This document shows positions 24,475 to 33,553 of a DNA stretch of 64,000 nt, piece after piece. The position numbers and the translations under genes were made by a program. The notes below the pieces were generated by a model. That model searched no databases, was not told the origin of the DNA, and worked only from the letters and a program-made list of their open reading frames with translations. Origin of the DNA: Pseudomonas sp. PDM16 (GTDB lineage Bacteria > Pseudomonadota > Gammaproteobacteria > Pseudomonadales > Pseudomonadaceae); assembly GCF_014851865.1 (NCBI RefSeq), contig NZ_JACVAM010000006.1, forward strand, positions 214,681 through 278,680, written 5' to 3'. Each line of letters starts with the position of its first letter. Position 1 is the stretch's first letter.

Positions 24475-25758
24475 ATGCACAGAGAACACAGCACACGCAT
24501 CGTCGTTACCGGCCTGGGCATCGTCAGCCCTCTGGGCTGTGGCAGCGAGACGGTATGGACACGCCTGCTGGCCGGCCACTCGGGCATCCGTACGTTACCG
24601 GTCGAGCTGAGCGAAGGCACCGGCAGCGCGGTTGGCGGGCAGGTGCCCGGCATTGCCGACGATCCAAAGGCCGGTTTCGATCCCGAGCGCTACATCCCCG
24701 CCAAGGAGCGCAAGAAGATGGATCGCTTCATCGAGTTCGCCCTGGTCGCTGCCGAGGAAGCCCTGACACAGGCCGGCTGGCGGCCGACGAACGAAGCGCA
24801 ACGCCAGCGCACCGCGACAATTATTGCGTCAGGAGTCGGCGGCTTCGGCGCCATTGCAGAGGCCGTACGGATCACCGATCAACGCGGCCCACGGCGCCTT
24901 TCCCCTTTTACCGCACCATCGTTCCTGGCCAACATGGCGGCCGGCCAGGTCTCCATCCGGCATGGTTTCAAAGGGCCGCTCGGAGCACCGGTGACCGCTT
25001 GCGCCGCCGGCGCGCAGGCCATCGGCGACGCAGCCCGACTGATTCGTAGCGGTGAGGCCGATATCGCCTTGTGCGGCGGTACCGAAGCTGCCATCGATCG
25101 CGTCACGCTCGGCAGCTTCGCCGCGGCGCGGGCGCTGTCCAGCGGCTACAGTGATCGTCCTCACGAAGCATCACGCCCGTTCGATCGCGACCGCGACGGT
25201 TTCGTCATGGCCGAAGGCGCAGGGCTACTGGTGATCGAGTCGCTGGAACATGCCCTGGCAAGAGGCGCACAACCGCTGGCCGAGCTGATCGGCTACGGCA
25301 CCAGTGCCGATGCCTATCACCTTACCGCCGGCCCTGAAGATGGCGACGGTGCCCGCCGCGCCATGCAACAGGCGTTACGCCAGGCCGGTATCGGCCCCAG
25401 TGAAGTGCAACATATCAATGCCCACGCCACCTCAACGCCAGTGGGCGACCGTGGAGAGTTGGCTGCCATCCGCGCGGTGTTCGGCAGTGGATCGGGCGTG
25501 GCGATCACCTCGACCAAATCCAGCACGGGACATCTGCTTGGCGCTGCCGGTGGCGTCGAGGCCATCTTCACCGTGCTGGCCCTGCGTGATCAGGTCGTAC
25601 CGCCGACGCTCAACCTCACCGCTCCCGATGAGACCGCTGAAGGCCTCGATCTGGTCGCTCTGACTGCCCGGCAAATGCCCCTACATTATGCCCTGTCGAA
25701 TGGCTTCGGCTTTGGCGGCGTCAATGCCAGCCTGTTGTTCCGGCGCTGGAAGGTCTGA
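24475..25758 (+). CDS. Beta-ketoacyl-ACP synthase II-like (FabF family)
   Basis: A 427-residue elongating ketosynthase with the Cys-His-His triad intact: Cys176 (TACAAGAQA), His317 (NAHATSTPVGD) and His353 (SSTGHLLGAAGG). It opens with RIVVTGLGIVSPLGCGSETVW, as FabF does, and ends NGFGFGGVNASLLFRRW. This would condense malonyl-ACP with acyl-ACP. Its place inside an RND efflux operon is unusual. It may be a drug-insensitive spare of the chromosomal FabF (target duplication) or serve a small biosynthetic step. No acyl carrier protein or malonyltransferase gene lies beside it. It ends 2 bp before the next gene. Confidence 0.88.
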   Translation: MHREHSTRIVVTGLGIVSPLGCGSETVWTRLLAGHSGIRTLPVELSEGTGSAVGGQVPGIADDPKAGFDPERYIPAKERKKMDRFIEFALVAAEEALTQAGWRPTNEAQRQRTATIIASGVGGFGAIAEAVRITDQRGPRRLSPFTAPSFLANMAAGQVSIRHGFKGPLGAPVTACAAGAQAIGDAARLIRSGEADIALCGGTEAAIDRVTLGSFAAARALSSGYSDRPHEASRPFDRDRDGFVMAEGAGLLVIESLEHALARGAQPLAELIGYGTSADAYHLTAGPEDGDGARRAMQQALRQAGIGPSEVQHINAHATSTPVGDRGELAAIRAVFGSGSGVAITSTKSSTGHLLGAAGGVEAIFTVLALRDQVVPPTLNLTAPDETAEGLDLVALTARQMPLHYALSNGFGFGGVNASLLFRRWKV

Positions 25759-25760
25759 AT

Positions 25761-26333
25761 ATGGACCAGCCAACCGCCAAGGACTTGCGCCGTGACAAGC
25801 GTCGACAAGCCATGCTGCAGGCCGCGAGCGAGGTGTTCATGGTGCTCGGCTTCGACCATGCGAACATGCAGGCCATAGCCGATTCGGCTGGTGTGACCAA
25901 GGCAACGCTCTACGCCCATTTTAGCGACAAGGCACAGCTCTACCGCGCAGTGATCGAATATTGGCTGGAGCAACTTCCAGAGCCGAGACTGCCAATCCAG
26001 GCCCGAGGCGGACTGCGCGTCTGCCTGGAGAGAGCCGCACATGAGCTGCTGCTACAGAACCAACACACTGCCTCTCACGCCCTTACTCAAATGGTGTTGC
26101 GTTCGAACCGGATTGCACATAAACGCTGGCGGCAGCGCTTTCTGCCGTATCAGCGCTACCTGGCAAAGGCCCTGTCCCGCTGGGCTCGCTGCCCAGAGCC
26201 CGAGCAAGCAGCTATACAATTCCTTCTGCTGGCGGTTGGCAGCCTAGACTGCAGCAGCCCCCTGGTAGTTAGCAAAGAGCGGCTAGATGCGGCTGTCGAA
26301 ATGTTCGCTCAAGCCTACACAAAGGCCATTTAG
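25761..26333 (+). CDS. TetR/AcrR-family transcriptional regulator
   Basis: A 190-residue TetR-type regulator. The N-terminal HTH is evident (AMLQAASEVFMVLGFDHANM, then AIADSAGVTKATLYAHFSDK), and the C-terminal part resembles the TetR_C_7/AefR-like helices. It starts 2 bp after the ketosynthase stop, so it is the last gene of the efflux operon. This is the second TetR in the cluster. It may sense a product of the SDR or ketosynthase, while the first one controls the promoters. No separate operator was found. Confidence 0.85.
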   Translation: MDQPTAKDLRRDKRRQAMLQAASEVFMVLGFDHANMQAIADSAGVTKATLYAHFSDKAQLYRAVIEYWLEQLPEPRLPIQARGGLRVCLERAAHELLLQNQHTASHALTQMVLRSNRIAHKRWRQRFLPYQRYLAKALSRWARCPEPEQAAIQFLLLAVGSLDCSSPLVVSKERLDAAVEMFAQAYTKAI

Positions 26334-26445
26334 ACGTGCCTAAAGCACGGTCGCTATTAGTGCTCAGAGCGAAGACGAACTTCATTTTGTCGCTCTACTT
26401 GCGATATCAGCTCAGATTCTGACATTGGTTGGAGCGTCCGCTTAT

Positions 26446-28017
26446 GGCCTATTCCGTTGAAAAACTCACCTCGTAACTGATTGGTGGTCGGTCAGGCACC
26501 AGGCTGCTCCGGGCGAGCAGTGATCTTTCGGGATATCGACCTGGGTTTCTGACGGCGAAAGCCCCTGTTTCGATCAAATCGCCAGGCCATTTACCCCTTT
26601 TGGCATCTTCGGCATCAGCCACAGGGCCATTCGCCTCAAATTCTGGGCAGTGGCGGCCAGCAAAAACTCATCCTGCGCACCACTCAGGCCACGAAGTCGA
26701 AGCCGGTCTAGGCGCAGGATGCGCTTGAGGTGGGCGAACAGCATTTCCACTTTCTTGCGATCCTTGCGCGACTGAAGGTACTCCGGTGTTGTGGCGACCT
26801 GGCGTGCGACATCTCGTGCCGCCTCGTTCAGATGGCGAGTGATTTTTCGAGTCGGTGTATTCGGGCAGCAGCGGGTCTTCAGTTCACAGCCCATGCAGTC
26901 GTAGATACTGCTGCGATATATCAGCGTGTCAGCCGCTGTGGCCCGTCCGGTAGTGCAGAGCGACTTGCCGTTGGGGCAGCGGTATTCATTAGCTTCGGCG
27001 TTCCACTCGAAGTCCCAGCGACTCAGCGTATCGTCCTGACGCTGGCTCTTGTCCCAGACAGGTACATGCGGCTCGATGGCCTTTTCCTCAACCATCCAGC
27101 CAAGCATCTCGCCGGTACCGTAGGCAGTGTCGCCAATCAGTCGCTCGGGCTTGAGACCAAAGCGCTCCTCGACCCGATCGACCATGGTTTTGGTCGAGCC
27201 CACTTCCTCAATCCGGTTCGCTCGGGTGGCCTCCACGTCCACGATGACGCCAGCTTCGATATCGATTAGATAGTTGGTTGAATAGGCATAGAACGCGGGG
27301 CCTCCTGGAGCTGCTGTCCACTGAGACCCTGGATCCGTCAGGGAAATATTCTTCGGGACTTTGCGCTCTGGATCAGCTTCATCAAGCGCATCCAGATACT
27401 CGCGGACTGGGCGGCTGATCGAGGTGTGCGACCAGTCTGCCTCGGCACCCGGTACTCCACGCTGCCGGTTGGCATCGGCCTTGATCACACTGGCGTCGAC
27501 GGCAAAGCCTTCACCACCGACCAGGCGTTCGCTGATGCAGCGAGCCAGTACTTTCTCGAATACGAAACGCAGGGTGTCGTTGTCACGGAAGCGTCCATGA
27601 CGGTTCTTCGAGAAGGTTGAGTGATCGGGTACTGGATCTTCCAGGCCAAGGCGGCAGAACCACCGGTAAGCCAGGTTCAGATGCACCTCTTCGCAGAGAC
27701 GGCGCTCCGAGCGAATACCGAAACAGTAACCCACGACCAGCATGCGAATGATCAGGACTGGATCAATCGAGGGCCGGCCTGTGTGGCTGTAATGTGGAGC
27801 CAGGTGCTGATGTAGTTCGCTCAGGTCGAGGAACTGATCGATGCCACGCAACAGATGATTGGCTGAGACGTGATCGTCCAGATTGAATGTGTAGAACAGA
27901 GGGGCCTGAGCGGCCTGCTGACGTCCCATCATCGTGGAGAACCCCACTGTGCTGATGGAGGTTCAGTGAACCAGCTTCAGCCAGCTCACTCAACCGAGTT
28001 TTTCAACGGAATAGGCC
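26446..28017 (-). mobile_element. IS1182-family insertion sequence (1572 bp)
   Basis: The terminal inverted repeats are perfect over 22 bp: GGCCTATTCCGTTGAAAAAC... at 26446-26467 and its complement at 27996-28017. They enclose one transposase gene on the minus strand. The element appears complete. No clear target duplication was found at its flanks. A decayed relative lies at 52587-52934, and two non-coding elements with similar ends lie at 16864 and 28048. Confidence 0.88.
26574..27947 (-). CDS. tnp: IS1182-family transposase
   Basis: A 457-residue DDE transposase of the IS1182 type. The N-terminal DUF772 region reads GRPSIDPVLIIRMLVVGYC and FCRLGLEDPVPDHSTFSKNR. The catalytic Asp residues are likely in GFAVDASVIKADAN and RLIGDTAYGTGEML, and the Glu in RKKVEMLFAHLKRIL, followed by a C-terminal LSGAQDEFLLAATAQNLRRM typical of this family. 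A cysteine-rich cluster (CMGCELKTRCC) lies before the Glu. No frameshift is seen, so the copy is potentially active. Confidence 0.92.
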   Translation of the reverse strand: MGFSTMMGRQQAAQAPLFYTFNLDDHVSANHLLRGIDQFLDLSELHQHLAPHYSHTGRPSIDPVLIIRMLVVGYCFGIRSERRLCEEVHLNLAYRWFCRLGLEDPVPDHSTFSKNRHGRFRDNDTLRFVFEKVLARCISERLVGGEGFAVDASVIKADANRQRGVPGAEADWSHTSISRPVREYLDALDEADPERKVPKNISLTDPGSQWTAAPGGPAFYAYSTNYLIDIEAGVIVDVEATRANRIEEVGSTKTMVDRVEERFGLKPERLIGDTAYGTGEMLGWMVEEKAIEPHVPVWDKSQRQDDTLSRWDFEWNAEANEYRCPNGKSLCTTGRATAADTLIYRSSIYDCMGCELKTRCCPNTPTRKITRHLNEAARDVARQVATTPEYLQSRKDRKKVEMLFAHLKRILRLDRLRLRGLSGAQDEFLLAATAQNLRRMALWLMPKMPKGVNGLAI

Positions 28018-28047
28018 GGTAGCTGTCTGTCACGAGCGTCGGCAACC

Positions 28048-28234
28048 GGCCGATTTTGTTGAAAAACTCCCTCGACGATTTCCTTCGTCAAAAGTGCGTG
28101 TCTGAGGCTGAATTCTGAGTCGATGCGCCGATCAAGCTGCTCTCTAGATTTCACGTAGAAGTGCTTGATGCGGACGCTTTTAGGTTACGGGCAAGCTGCT
28201 CTGTCACACACCGAGTTTTTCAACAGATTCGGCC
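28048..28234. repeat. 187-bp MITE-like element beside the IS
   Basis: The ends are GGCCGATTTTGTTGAAAAAC (28048 on) and an imperfect complement ending at 28234. The inversion extends outward through GCAACC/GGTTGC. No gene inside. It begins 30 bp from the IS right end. The ends are of the same family as the 16864-17049 element but the inside differs. Confidence 0.6.
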
Positions 28235-28270
28235 GGTTGCTGCCTAACACTAGCCTACTCAATTAGGCTC

Positions 28271-28556
28271 CTAGGTTTGCTGAATCGCTGAGATTGAAAG
28301 ACTGCCTGTGCCGGCTTGTCGGATGTGCTCGCTCCACCAAGACATCATTGGGCGTCGACGCTCAAGGTAGTCCGCTCGGTTGTAGGCGCCTCGTACCTCA
28401 TCTTTGTCGACATGGGCCAGGGCCACCTCAATCAACTCTGCATCCCAGCCATGTTCGTTGAGGATTGTGCTCGCCATGGAGCGCATACCGTGGCTGACCA
28501 AACGACCTTCGAGCCCCATCCGTTTCAGCGCCATATTGGCGGTCTGACTGTTGGTG
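28271..28556 (-). pseudogene. C-terminal remnant of a P4-type integrase
   Basis: The reverse strand encodes about 95 residues equivalent to the end of a P4-type integrase. It includes NSQTANMALKRMG, the catalytic HGMR box (VSHGMRSMASTILNEHG), ALAHVDKDEVRGAYNR with the catalytic His and Tyr, and YLERRRPMMSWWSEHI. The N-terminal two thirds and catalytic Arg I are missing; the upstream sequence switches abruptly to a different gene on the other strand. It differs from the complete integrase at 15565, so it comes from another element that once abutted here. It is non-functional. Confidence 0.85.
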
Positions 28557-28569
28557 TAGGTGCGCGGGT

Positions 28570-28842
28570 TCCCTGGTCGATACCACCGAGTACAAACGCC
28601 ACTACAAGACCGCCCGTGGCTTCTCCGGCAAGAACGTGGAGCTGTTCCTGGGAAACTTCGTCAGCCTGCTGGCTAGGGAGCGAGTGGGCGTAAAAAAGGC
28701 GTTCTCCACCCTAAAACAATGGGACTGTTGGCCCGTCATCCGGGAGCACTATGCCGCTAAGGAAATGAGCGAGCGGGACCTCTACAAGCACATCAAGTCA
28801 TTACTGGAGGAGCGCCACGTCAGGTGGGGGCGAGCGGTCTAG
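28570..28842 (+). pseudogene. C-terminal fragment, likely of a filamentous-phage replication initiator
   Basis: An open frame of 90 codons without its own proper start, beginning at the junction with the integrase remnant (SLVDTTEYKRHYKTARG...). It runs to a stop touching the ATG of the next gene. It is basic and helical, with WPVIREHYAAKEMSERDLYK. I do not recognise it with certainty. Its position directly upstream of a phage-type integrase, as in Pf-like filamentous phages where the replication initiator precedes the integrase, and its general character suggest the C-terminus of a gene II/X-type protein. It is truncated at its 5' end. Confidence 0.5.
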
Positions 28843-29853
28843 ATGGCTATCGAACAGCTACCGGATGGGCGTTGGAAGGTCGATGTCGAGCCCATCAAGG
28901 GCAAGCGCTTCCGCAAGACACTCAAGACCAAGGGCGAAGCTCAGCGCTTCGAAGCGACCTGTAGGGCCAGATTTGCGGAGAACCCTGATTGGGCACCCAA
29001 ACGGAAGGACCTGCGGCGACTTAGCGAGCTGGTGACACTGTGGTTTGATCTGCATGGCCATTCGCTTCACGATGGAGAGCGTCGGCGTACCAAGCTAGGT
29101 GCCTTGGCCAAGCGCCTTCGAAACCCGCCAGCTATCAGGCTGGCCCCGCAGACCTATGCCCAGGATCGCCGGGTGAGGTTGGGGCAGGGTACATCGCCCA
29201 AGACGCTCAACAATGAGCTTGGGTATCTGCGTGCCGTTTACAACGAACTGCGTGGCCTGAGCGCTATCGATTACGAAAATCCACTGGCCCTGGTGAAGCC
29301 GTTGAAGATCCAGGAGAGAGAGTTGTCATGGCTGACGAACGACCAGATTGCCGAGTTGCTAGCCGAGATCCGTAGAGGCTGCGATAACCCGCACGTGGAG
29401 ATCATCACGCGGATCTGTCTGGCCACCGGTGCGCGTTGGTCCGAGGCCGAGAAGCTGAAGCCGACCGGGTTACGTAATGGGGTGATCACCTTTAGCGGGA
29501 CCAAGAGTGGCAAGGTCCGATCAGTGCCAATTTCGGCGGAGCTGGAGGCCCAGATCGTTCGACACTGGAAGCAATATGGCCAACCAAACTCTGCCATCAC
29601 CTCGTTCCGCAGAGCCCTGGCCAGGACGACCATCGAGCTTCCGAAAGGGCAGGCCGCCCATGCTCTCCGGCATACCTTCGCCAGTCACTTTATCCAGAAC
29701 GGTGGCAACGTCCTGACGCTGCAGAAGATCCTGGGTCATTCGAGTCTGGCCATGACCATGCGCTATGCGCACTTGGCTCCGGATCATCTTGCTGACGCGA
29801 TAAGGCTAGGTCCGTTGGTCAGTAGGGGGAGAATGAAATCTGAACAGAGTTAG
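28843..29853 (+). CDS. Phage-type tyrosine integrase
   Basis: A 336-residue tyrosine recombinase of the phage integrase type (not P4). The N-terminus is an arm-binding-like domain (MAIEQLPDGRWKVDVEPIKG). The core-binding domain covers about 70-155, and the catalytic domain has Arg in ATGARWSEAE, a conserved Lys in FSGTKSGKVRSVPIS, HALRHTFASHF, LGHSSLAMTMRYAHL with the second His and the nucleophile Tyr. All catalytic residues are present. It begins immediately after the stop of the upstream fragment. It resembles integrases of Pf-type filamentous prophages (impression). No coat, zot or ssDNA-binding protein genes are left nearby. Confidence 0.85.
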   Translation: MAIEQLPDGRWKVDVEPIKGKRFRKTLKTKGEAQRFEATCRARFAENPDWAPKRKDLRRLSELVTLWFDLHGHSLHDGERRRTKLGALAKRLRNPPAIRLAPQTYAQDRRVRLGQGTSPKTLNNELGYLRAVYNELRGLSAIDYENPLALVKPLKIQERELSWLTNDQIAELLAEIRRGCDNPHVEIITRICLATGARWSEAEKLKPTGLRNGVITFSGTKSGKVRSVPISAELEAQIVRHWKQYGQPNSAITSFRRALARTTIELPKGQAAHALRHTFASHFIQNGGNVLTLQKILGHSSLAMTMRYAHLAPDHLADAIRLGPLVSRGRMKSEQS

Positions 29854-29912
29854 TTGATATCAGTCATGCTGCATATACCTGCGAGATATTCTCTCAGGTC
29901 TTGGAGCAGCAA

Positions 29913-30164
29913 ATGACAATCAACGCATATCCCGCTTTCGAGGAAATGTTTCTCGAAACCTATAGCCTGCTCACAATGGACGACCGTAGTGCCCTGGATG
30001 CCAGCTTGGTCAATATTCAGCAGTTGAGAGCCCAGAAAACTCCATCCATTCGTCTGCTTACCGATAACGATGAGGCAGAGGCTGCTAGTGCCCTGGATTT
30101 ACGAATCGACGCTTTAGAACAAAGGCTGTACGTACGTATCCGTCATGCCATGGAGCGTATGTAA
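29913..30164 (+). CDS. Small hypothetical protein
   Basis: An 83-residue acidic, helical protein not recognised from any family. It follows the phage-type integrase by 59 bp in the same direction. The ATG at 29913 is preceded by GGAG (TTGGAGCAGCAA); an upstream TTG in the same frame is less likely. It has no signal peptide or membrane segment. The sequence shows Leu/Met-rich helices and ends in RLYVRIRHAMERM. It may be an accessory gene of the phage remnant. Confidence 0.5.
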   Translation: MTINAYPAFEEMFLETYSLLTMDDRSALDASLVNIQQLRAQKTPSIRLLTDNDEAEAASALDLRIDALEQRLYVRIRHAMERM

Positions 30165-30165
30165 G

Positions 30166-30357
30166 CTAGCTTGGCTCGGCGGTTGGCAATGGGGTTGTAG
30201 ATTTTTCAGCGAATCCTCTATTCCAGTGAGGCTTCTTTTGGTGGTCCGGTACTCCAGTTTTCCCGGTGGGTACTGCAGTGATTTCACCGCCCTTGGAGAG
30301 ATATATCTCTACCTGCCCGCTCAATTTGGCGCGTAGGTTTTCGTGTTCAGCGTTCAT
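30166..30357 (-). CDS. Small hypothetical protein (63 aa)
   Basis: A 63-residue basic protein, MNAEHENLRAKLSGQVEIYL followed by SKGGEITAVPTGKTGVP. The ATG has GGTGAT upstream. It lies 27 bp after the 30385-30606 gene in the same direction and may form a pair with it. I recognise no family. The patterned N-terminus and the coding-like composition argue that it is real, but it is short. Confidence 0.45.
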   Translation of the reverse strand: MNAEHENLRAKLSGQVEIYLSKGGEITAVPTGKTGVPDHQKKPHWNRGFAEKSTTPLPTAEPS

Positions 30358-30384
30358 GTTCGGATCACCAGAAAGCAGGTAGGG

Positions 30385-30606
30385 TCAATGAACGCTTGAT
30401 GACGGGATCGGGTGCTGCTCGACCAGATGCTGTTTCAGCGCATCAATGATCAACACGCAGTTATCCAGGCTTTCGTAGATCTGAATCAGCTTAGCGGTGA
30501 TCGCAGGAGCGATGGTATGTTGGGAAATACCCTGGAGGTCTTCACTGGCCATTGTCAGGCAATAGCCAGTGATATTGAGACCGCAGTGGAAGCGTTCGTC
30601 GTCCAT
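30385..30606 (-). CDS. Small hypothetical protein (73 aa)
   Basis: A 73-residue protein with a strong GGAGGAAGGAAA ribosome site before its ATG, which supports expression. The sequence (NITGYCLTMASEDLQG, then ITAKLIQIYESLDNCVLIID) is helical and cytoplasmic; no family recognised. It stands upstream of the 63-residue gene. The 5' leader contains the inverted repeat TCCTTCCTCCG/CGGAGGGAAGAAGGA, which could sequester its ribosome site. Confidence 0.55.
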   Translation of the reverse strand: MDDERFHCGLNITGYCLTMASEDLQGISQHTIAPAITAKLIQIYESLDNCVLIIDALKQHLVEQHPIPSSSVH

Positions 30607-31906
30607 CTGGATTTCCTTCCTCCGAACGGAGGGAAGAAGGATTCCACCAGGGTTCGGGTGAGATGAGTCTTCACCATCCTCCTGGGTAACCCATAAGGCA
30701 ACGGCTTTCGAACTTCTGAGGCTGTTATTGGATGACTGGTCTACTTACCGAGACTTTGAGCGGCATATCAGCGCCAAGAGGACGGCAGCGGAAGCAGCTG
30801 CATTGACTGACAGGTTGCCGATATGTGCGGCAGATAATGGGTGTGGTCATGTTAAGTACTCGTGTCGGGGCGAGCTGCATTTTTCTTGCGCTCGCGGGCT
30901 TTATGACCGGAAATCAAGACGCGCGTTCGCAGTCCGATTTACCGGTAGGTATTTGTCTCGACAGGAGGTGACGCCAGTAGGGACGATTGAGATCCAGCAG
31001 AACAGCTGCATGAACCTTGCCGGGCAAGGATCTGCAGAAGGGAGGGGCGGCTTTTATCAGTGCTGCGCAGATCTGCTTCCGATCTCAAGAAAGCAGAGCG
31101 TACGCTCAAGTGGACAATGTCCAGATTTCGCCATGTCCAAGTAGGACTGCATTACCGCATAGATCAGGATGGCTGCTGCCATCTGCGCCTATCACCTTGC
31201 GGGCCGGCAGTTTATCACGTTAAGAGGGTGGGCATCGCTAAAGATCGACGAATCTTCGACGCCCAAAGAAAAAACCCTGAATTTCTCTAGGAAAATCAGG
31301 GACTTATTTGGTGGGGCCGGGGGCGACCTCGGTCTTCAAAATCCCCAGATCCCATCAAGAGGTTCAAGCCGGCACCAGGGGGAGCCCCGATGTTGCCTGG
31401 CTTTCTCACTGCTCAAATTTAGGTCGCTTTCATCTATCGTCAAGGGCACAACAAAAGAATCCACCACTTTGAACTGACTCCGCTGTCAGAGCGACAGCCA
31501 AGCGCTGCGTGAAGCTCTTGCCCCGTAGTAAGCGGGAGATGATTTTTAAGGTTATAGAGAGTAAAACCCCGCTAGCGCTAGTGACCTATATGGCGCAGAA
31601 CCTCGAGGTGTAACAGCCTCAAGTCAGGTCGCTTGGCACCACTGCTATTTGCCAGTCCACTCATGGAATAGTCCCTGACTCCCTAGAAACCTCCAAACTT
31701 CATAATGAGGTAACTAGGAGGCGCTAGGAGCAATCTCCGCAAATTGTGCGGTGAAAAGGTACGGCCTTCACCGCAGCATGACGCACAACCTCACGGCCGA
31801 TTGCGCTATGTGACGACAGGCAGCTTCCGGCCAGAACCAGCCGTTCGTGGCTGGAAGCTAATGGGCAAAATGCTTTCGAGTGTGCTTCTCAGGCAGAGAA
31901 ATCTCC
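30607..31906. other. 1.3-kb stretch without a supported gene
   Basis: Several short open frames exist here but all lack ribosome sites or start only at TTG. A tract at about 31306-31330 (TGGTGGGGCCGGGGGC) resembles the 3' end of a tRNA or tmRNA gene read backwards, but no fold is completed. The sequence looks like decayed mobile DNA. Confidence 0.4.
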
Positions 31907-32881
31907 TCAGCTCGCGCCCGGCGGTAGCCGAAGGAATCGTCTACGGAAATGAGCCGGTGAGATGCCAACCCTCTGGCAGAAAAGGCGCCGGAACGAATTG
32001 CTGTCCTCGTACCCAACTCGGTTTGTGATCACCTCGAAACTCAGGCGTGTGGTTTCCAGCAGCTCTTTGGCCTTTTCCAAGCGCAGCGTCTGCAGGTAGG
32101 TCAGTGGCGCGTAACCCGTAGCCTCCTTGAAACGACGCTTGAAGTTGCGGAAACCGAAGCCAAATCGTTCGGCTAGCTCGTCGATTGCACAAGACTCGGC
32201 GAAGTTGGCCTCCATCCAGTCCTGCACGCGCAGTACTGCTTCATCAGCATGGTCGCGTGGCATCGACCAATTGACATATACGGACTGCTCGCGACGCACG
32301 TCGTCGATCAGTAGATAGCTGCTGCACTGTTGCGCCAGTTCGCGTGAGGCAAAGCGTCGAATCAGGTGTAGTAGCAGGTCCATGGCCGCACTAGCGCCAG
32401 CACTGCTGATCAGGCGCCCATCCTCGCAAAGGATACGTCGCTCATCGAGACGAACCTGCGGATAGTGGCGGCGTATAAGGCCTGCAAAAGCCCAGTGAGT
32501 GGTGGCCTCGACGCCGTCGAGTAGGCCTGCTTCAGCGAGCATGAACGTGGCGGTACACATCGAAGCAATAACCGCTCCTTGTTGGTGCTGGCGACGCAGC
32601 CAGGTGCGATAGCGCTTAAAGGCAGGCAGGGCTTCACGCAGGCAGAAAAGAAAACCAGGGATCAGTACCAGATCGGTTCGATCGAGCGTATCTAGGCCAG
32701 CTTCCACCGGCATGGCATACCCCAGGGCATTGTTTACCGGCCGCCCATCAAGTGACGCCACACATACGGTGAAGGGGCGCTCAGACGGTTCAGCCAAGCG
32801 ATTCGCCGCATCCAATACCTCAAGTGCCAGAGCGGCAGAGGCCTGAGAGCTGAACTCGGCTAATAGCAGCGTTACGTGCAT
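31907..32881 (-). CDS. GlxA-type transcriptional regulator (DJ-1/PfpI domain plus AraC HTH)
   Basis: A 324-residue regulator of the GlxA group. The N-terminal 190 residues are a DJ-1/PfpI class I amidotransferase-like sensor (VASMCTATFMLAEAGLLDG carries the family's Cys). The C-terminus is an AraC DNA-binding domain with two HTHs: SCAIDELAERFGFGFRNFKR and FEVITNRVGYEDSNSFRRLF. It is divergent from the thioesterase gene (108 bp apart) and may control it. Family members regulate amine, choline/carnitine or arginine catabolism; the ligand here is unknown. Confidence 0.88.
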   Translation of the reverse strand: MHVTLLLAEFSSQASAALALEVLDAANRLAEPSERPFTVCVASLDGRPVNNALGYAMPVEAGLDTLDRTDLVLIPGFLFCLREALPAFKRYRTWLRRQHQQGAVIASMCTATFMLAEAGLLDGVEATTHWAFAGLIRRHYPQVRLDERRILCEDGRLISSAGASAAMDLLLHLIRRFASRELAQQCSSYLLIDDVRREQSVYVNWSMPRDHADEAVLRVQDWMEANFAESCAIDELAERFGFGFRNFKRRFKEATGYAPLTYLQTLRLEKAKELLETTRLSFEVITNRVGYEDSNSFRRLFCQRVGISPAHFRRRFLRLPPGAS

Positions 32882-32989
32882 GAAAGACCTTTTGCGTAAT
32901 CAGCATTAAACAAGTCATTTCTGCACCTACCTTAACCCGAACGCTCCACCTAGAGTGCGACACTCTTCGCCGCAACAGGTATTACCCGT

Positions 32990-33553
32990 ATGAACCTATG
33001 GTTTCGCCTTCTTCTGATGTTGTTACGCCGCCCATGGCGCAGCCCGGTGCCCGGCCTCAGCACCACGGTGGTTCGGCTTCGCGTATGGCCGCTGGATTTG
33101 GACTTCAACAGACATGTCACCAATGGCCGCTACTTCACCCTGGCCGATGTCGGTCGCATGGATTACGTGCTGCGCAGTGGTGCCTTTCGAGTCGCACTTA
33201 AGCACCGCGCGCTACCGATTGTTGGCGACGTATGGGGCAAGTTCCGTCGAGAACTAAAGCTGTTTGATCGCTTCGAAATTCACACGCGCATGCTCGGTTG
33301 GGACCATAAGTGGAGTTTTGTCGAGCACCGCTTCATCAAAGATCAGCGGGTTATAGCCATCGTGGTCATGCGCGGGCTGTTTCGGGGAGCCAAGGGTACT
33401 GTACCGCCTGTAGAGTTCGCCCGTGCGCTCGGCTTAGCAGAGCAGTCTCCGCCCCTGCCCAGATGGTTATCTGAATGGTCGGCCAGCTGCGACGGTCTGA
33501 GTTCTACGCTGCGCGAATCGGAGTACCCAGAGCCTCAGCGAAAAGCGGGCTAA
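32990..33553 (+). CDS. Acyl-CoA thioesterase-like protein (hot-dog fold, THEM6-like)
   Basis: A 187-residue protein of the hot-dog thioesterase group. The hot-dog helix signature is seen as RVWPLDLDFNRHVTNGRYFTLADVG, with the conserved Asp and Asn. A short hydrophobic N-terminus (LWFRLLLMLLRRPW) may attach it to the membrane, as in the THEM6-like group. The C-terminal tail is polar. The ATG is at 32990, after AACAGGTATTACCCGT (no strong ribosome site). It is divergent from the GlxA-type regulator. It would hydrolyse acyl-CoA; the substrate is unknown. Confidence 0.75.
   Translation: MNLWFRLLLMLLRRPWRSPVPGLSTTVVRLRVWPLDLDFNRHVTNGRYFTLADVGRMDYVLRSGAFRVALKHRALPIVGDVWGKFRRELKLFDRFEIHTRMLGWDHKWSFVEHRFIKDQRVIAIVVMRGLFRGAKGTVPPVEFARALGLAEQSPPLPRWLSEWSASCDGLSSTLRESEYPEPQRKAG

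Noticed and set aside
30728..31144. A 138-codon frame starting with TTG
   Set aside because: Rare start, no ribosome site and no recognisable motif; the region looks like decayed DNA.
31306..31400. A TGGTGGGGCCGGGGGC tract resembling the reversed 3' end of a tRNA or tmRNA gene
   Set aside because: The flanking bases do not form the T-arm or acceptor stem, so it is at most a decayed attachment site.
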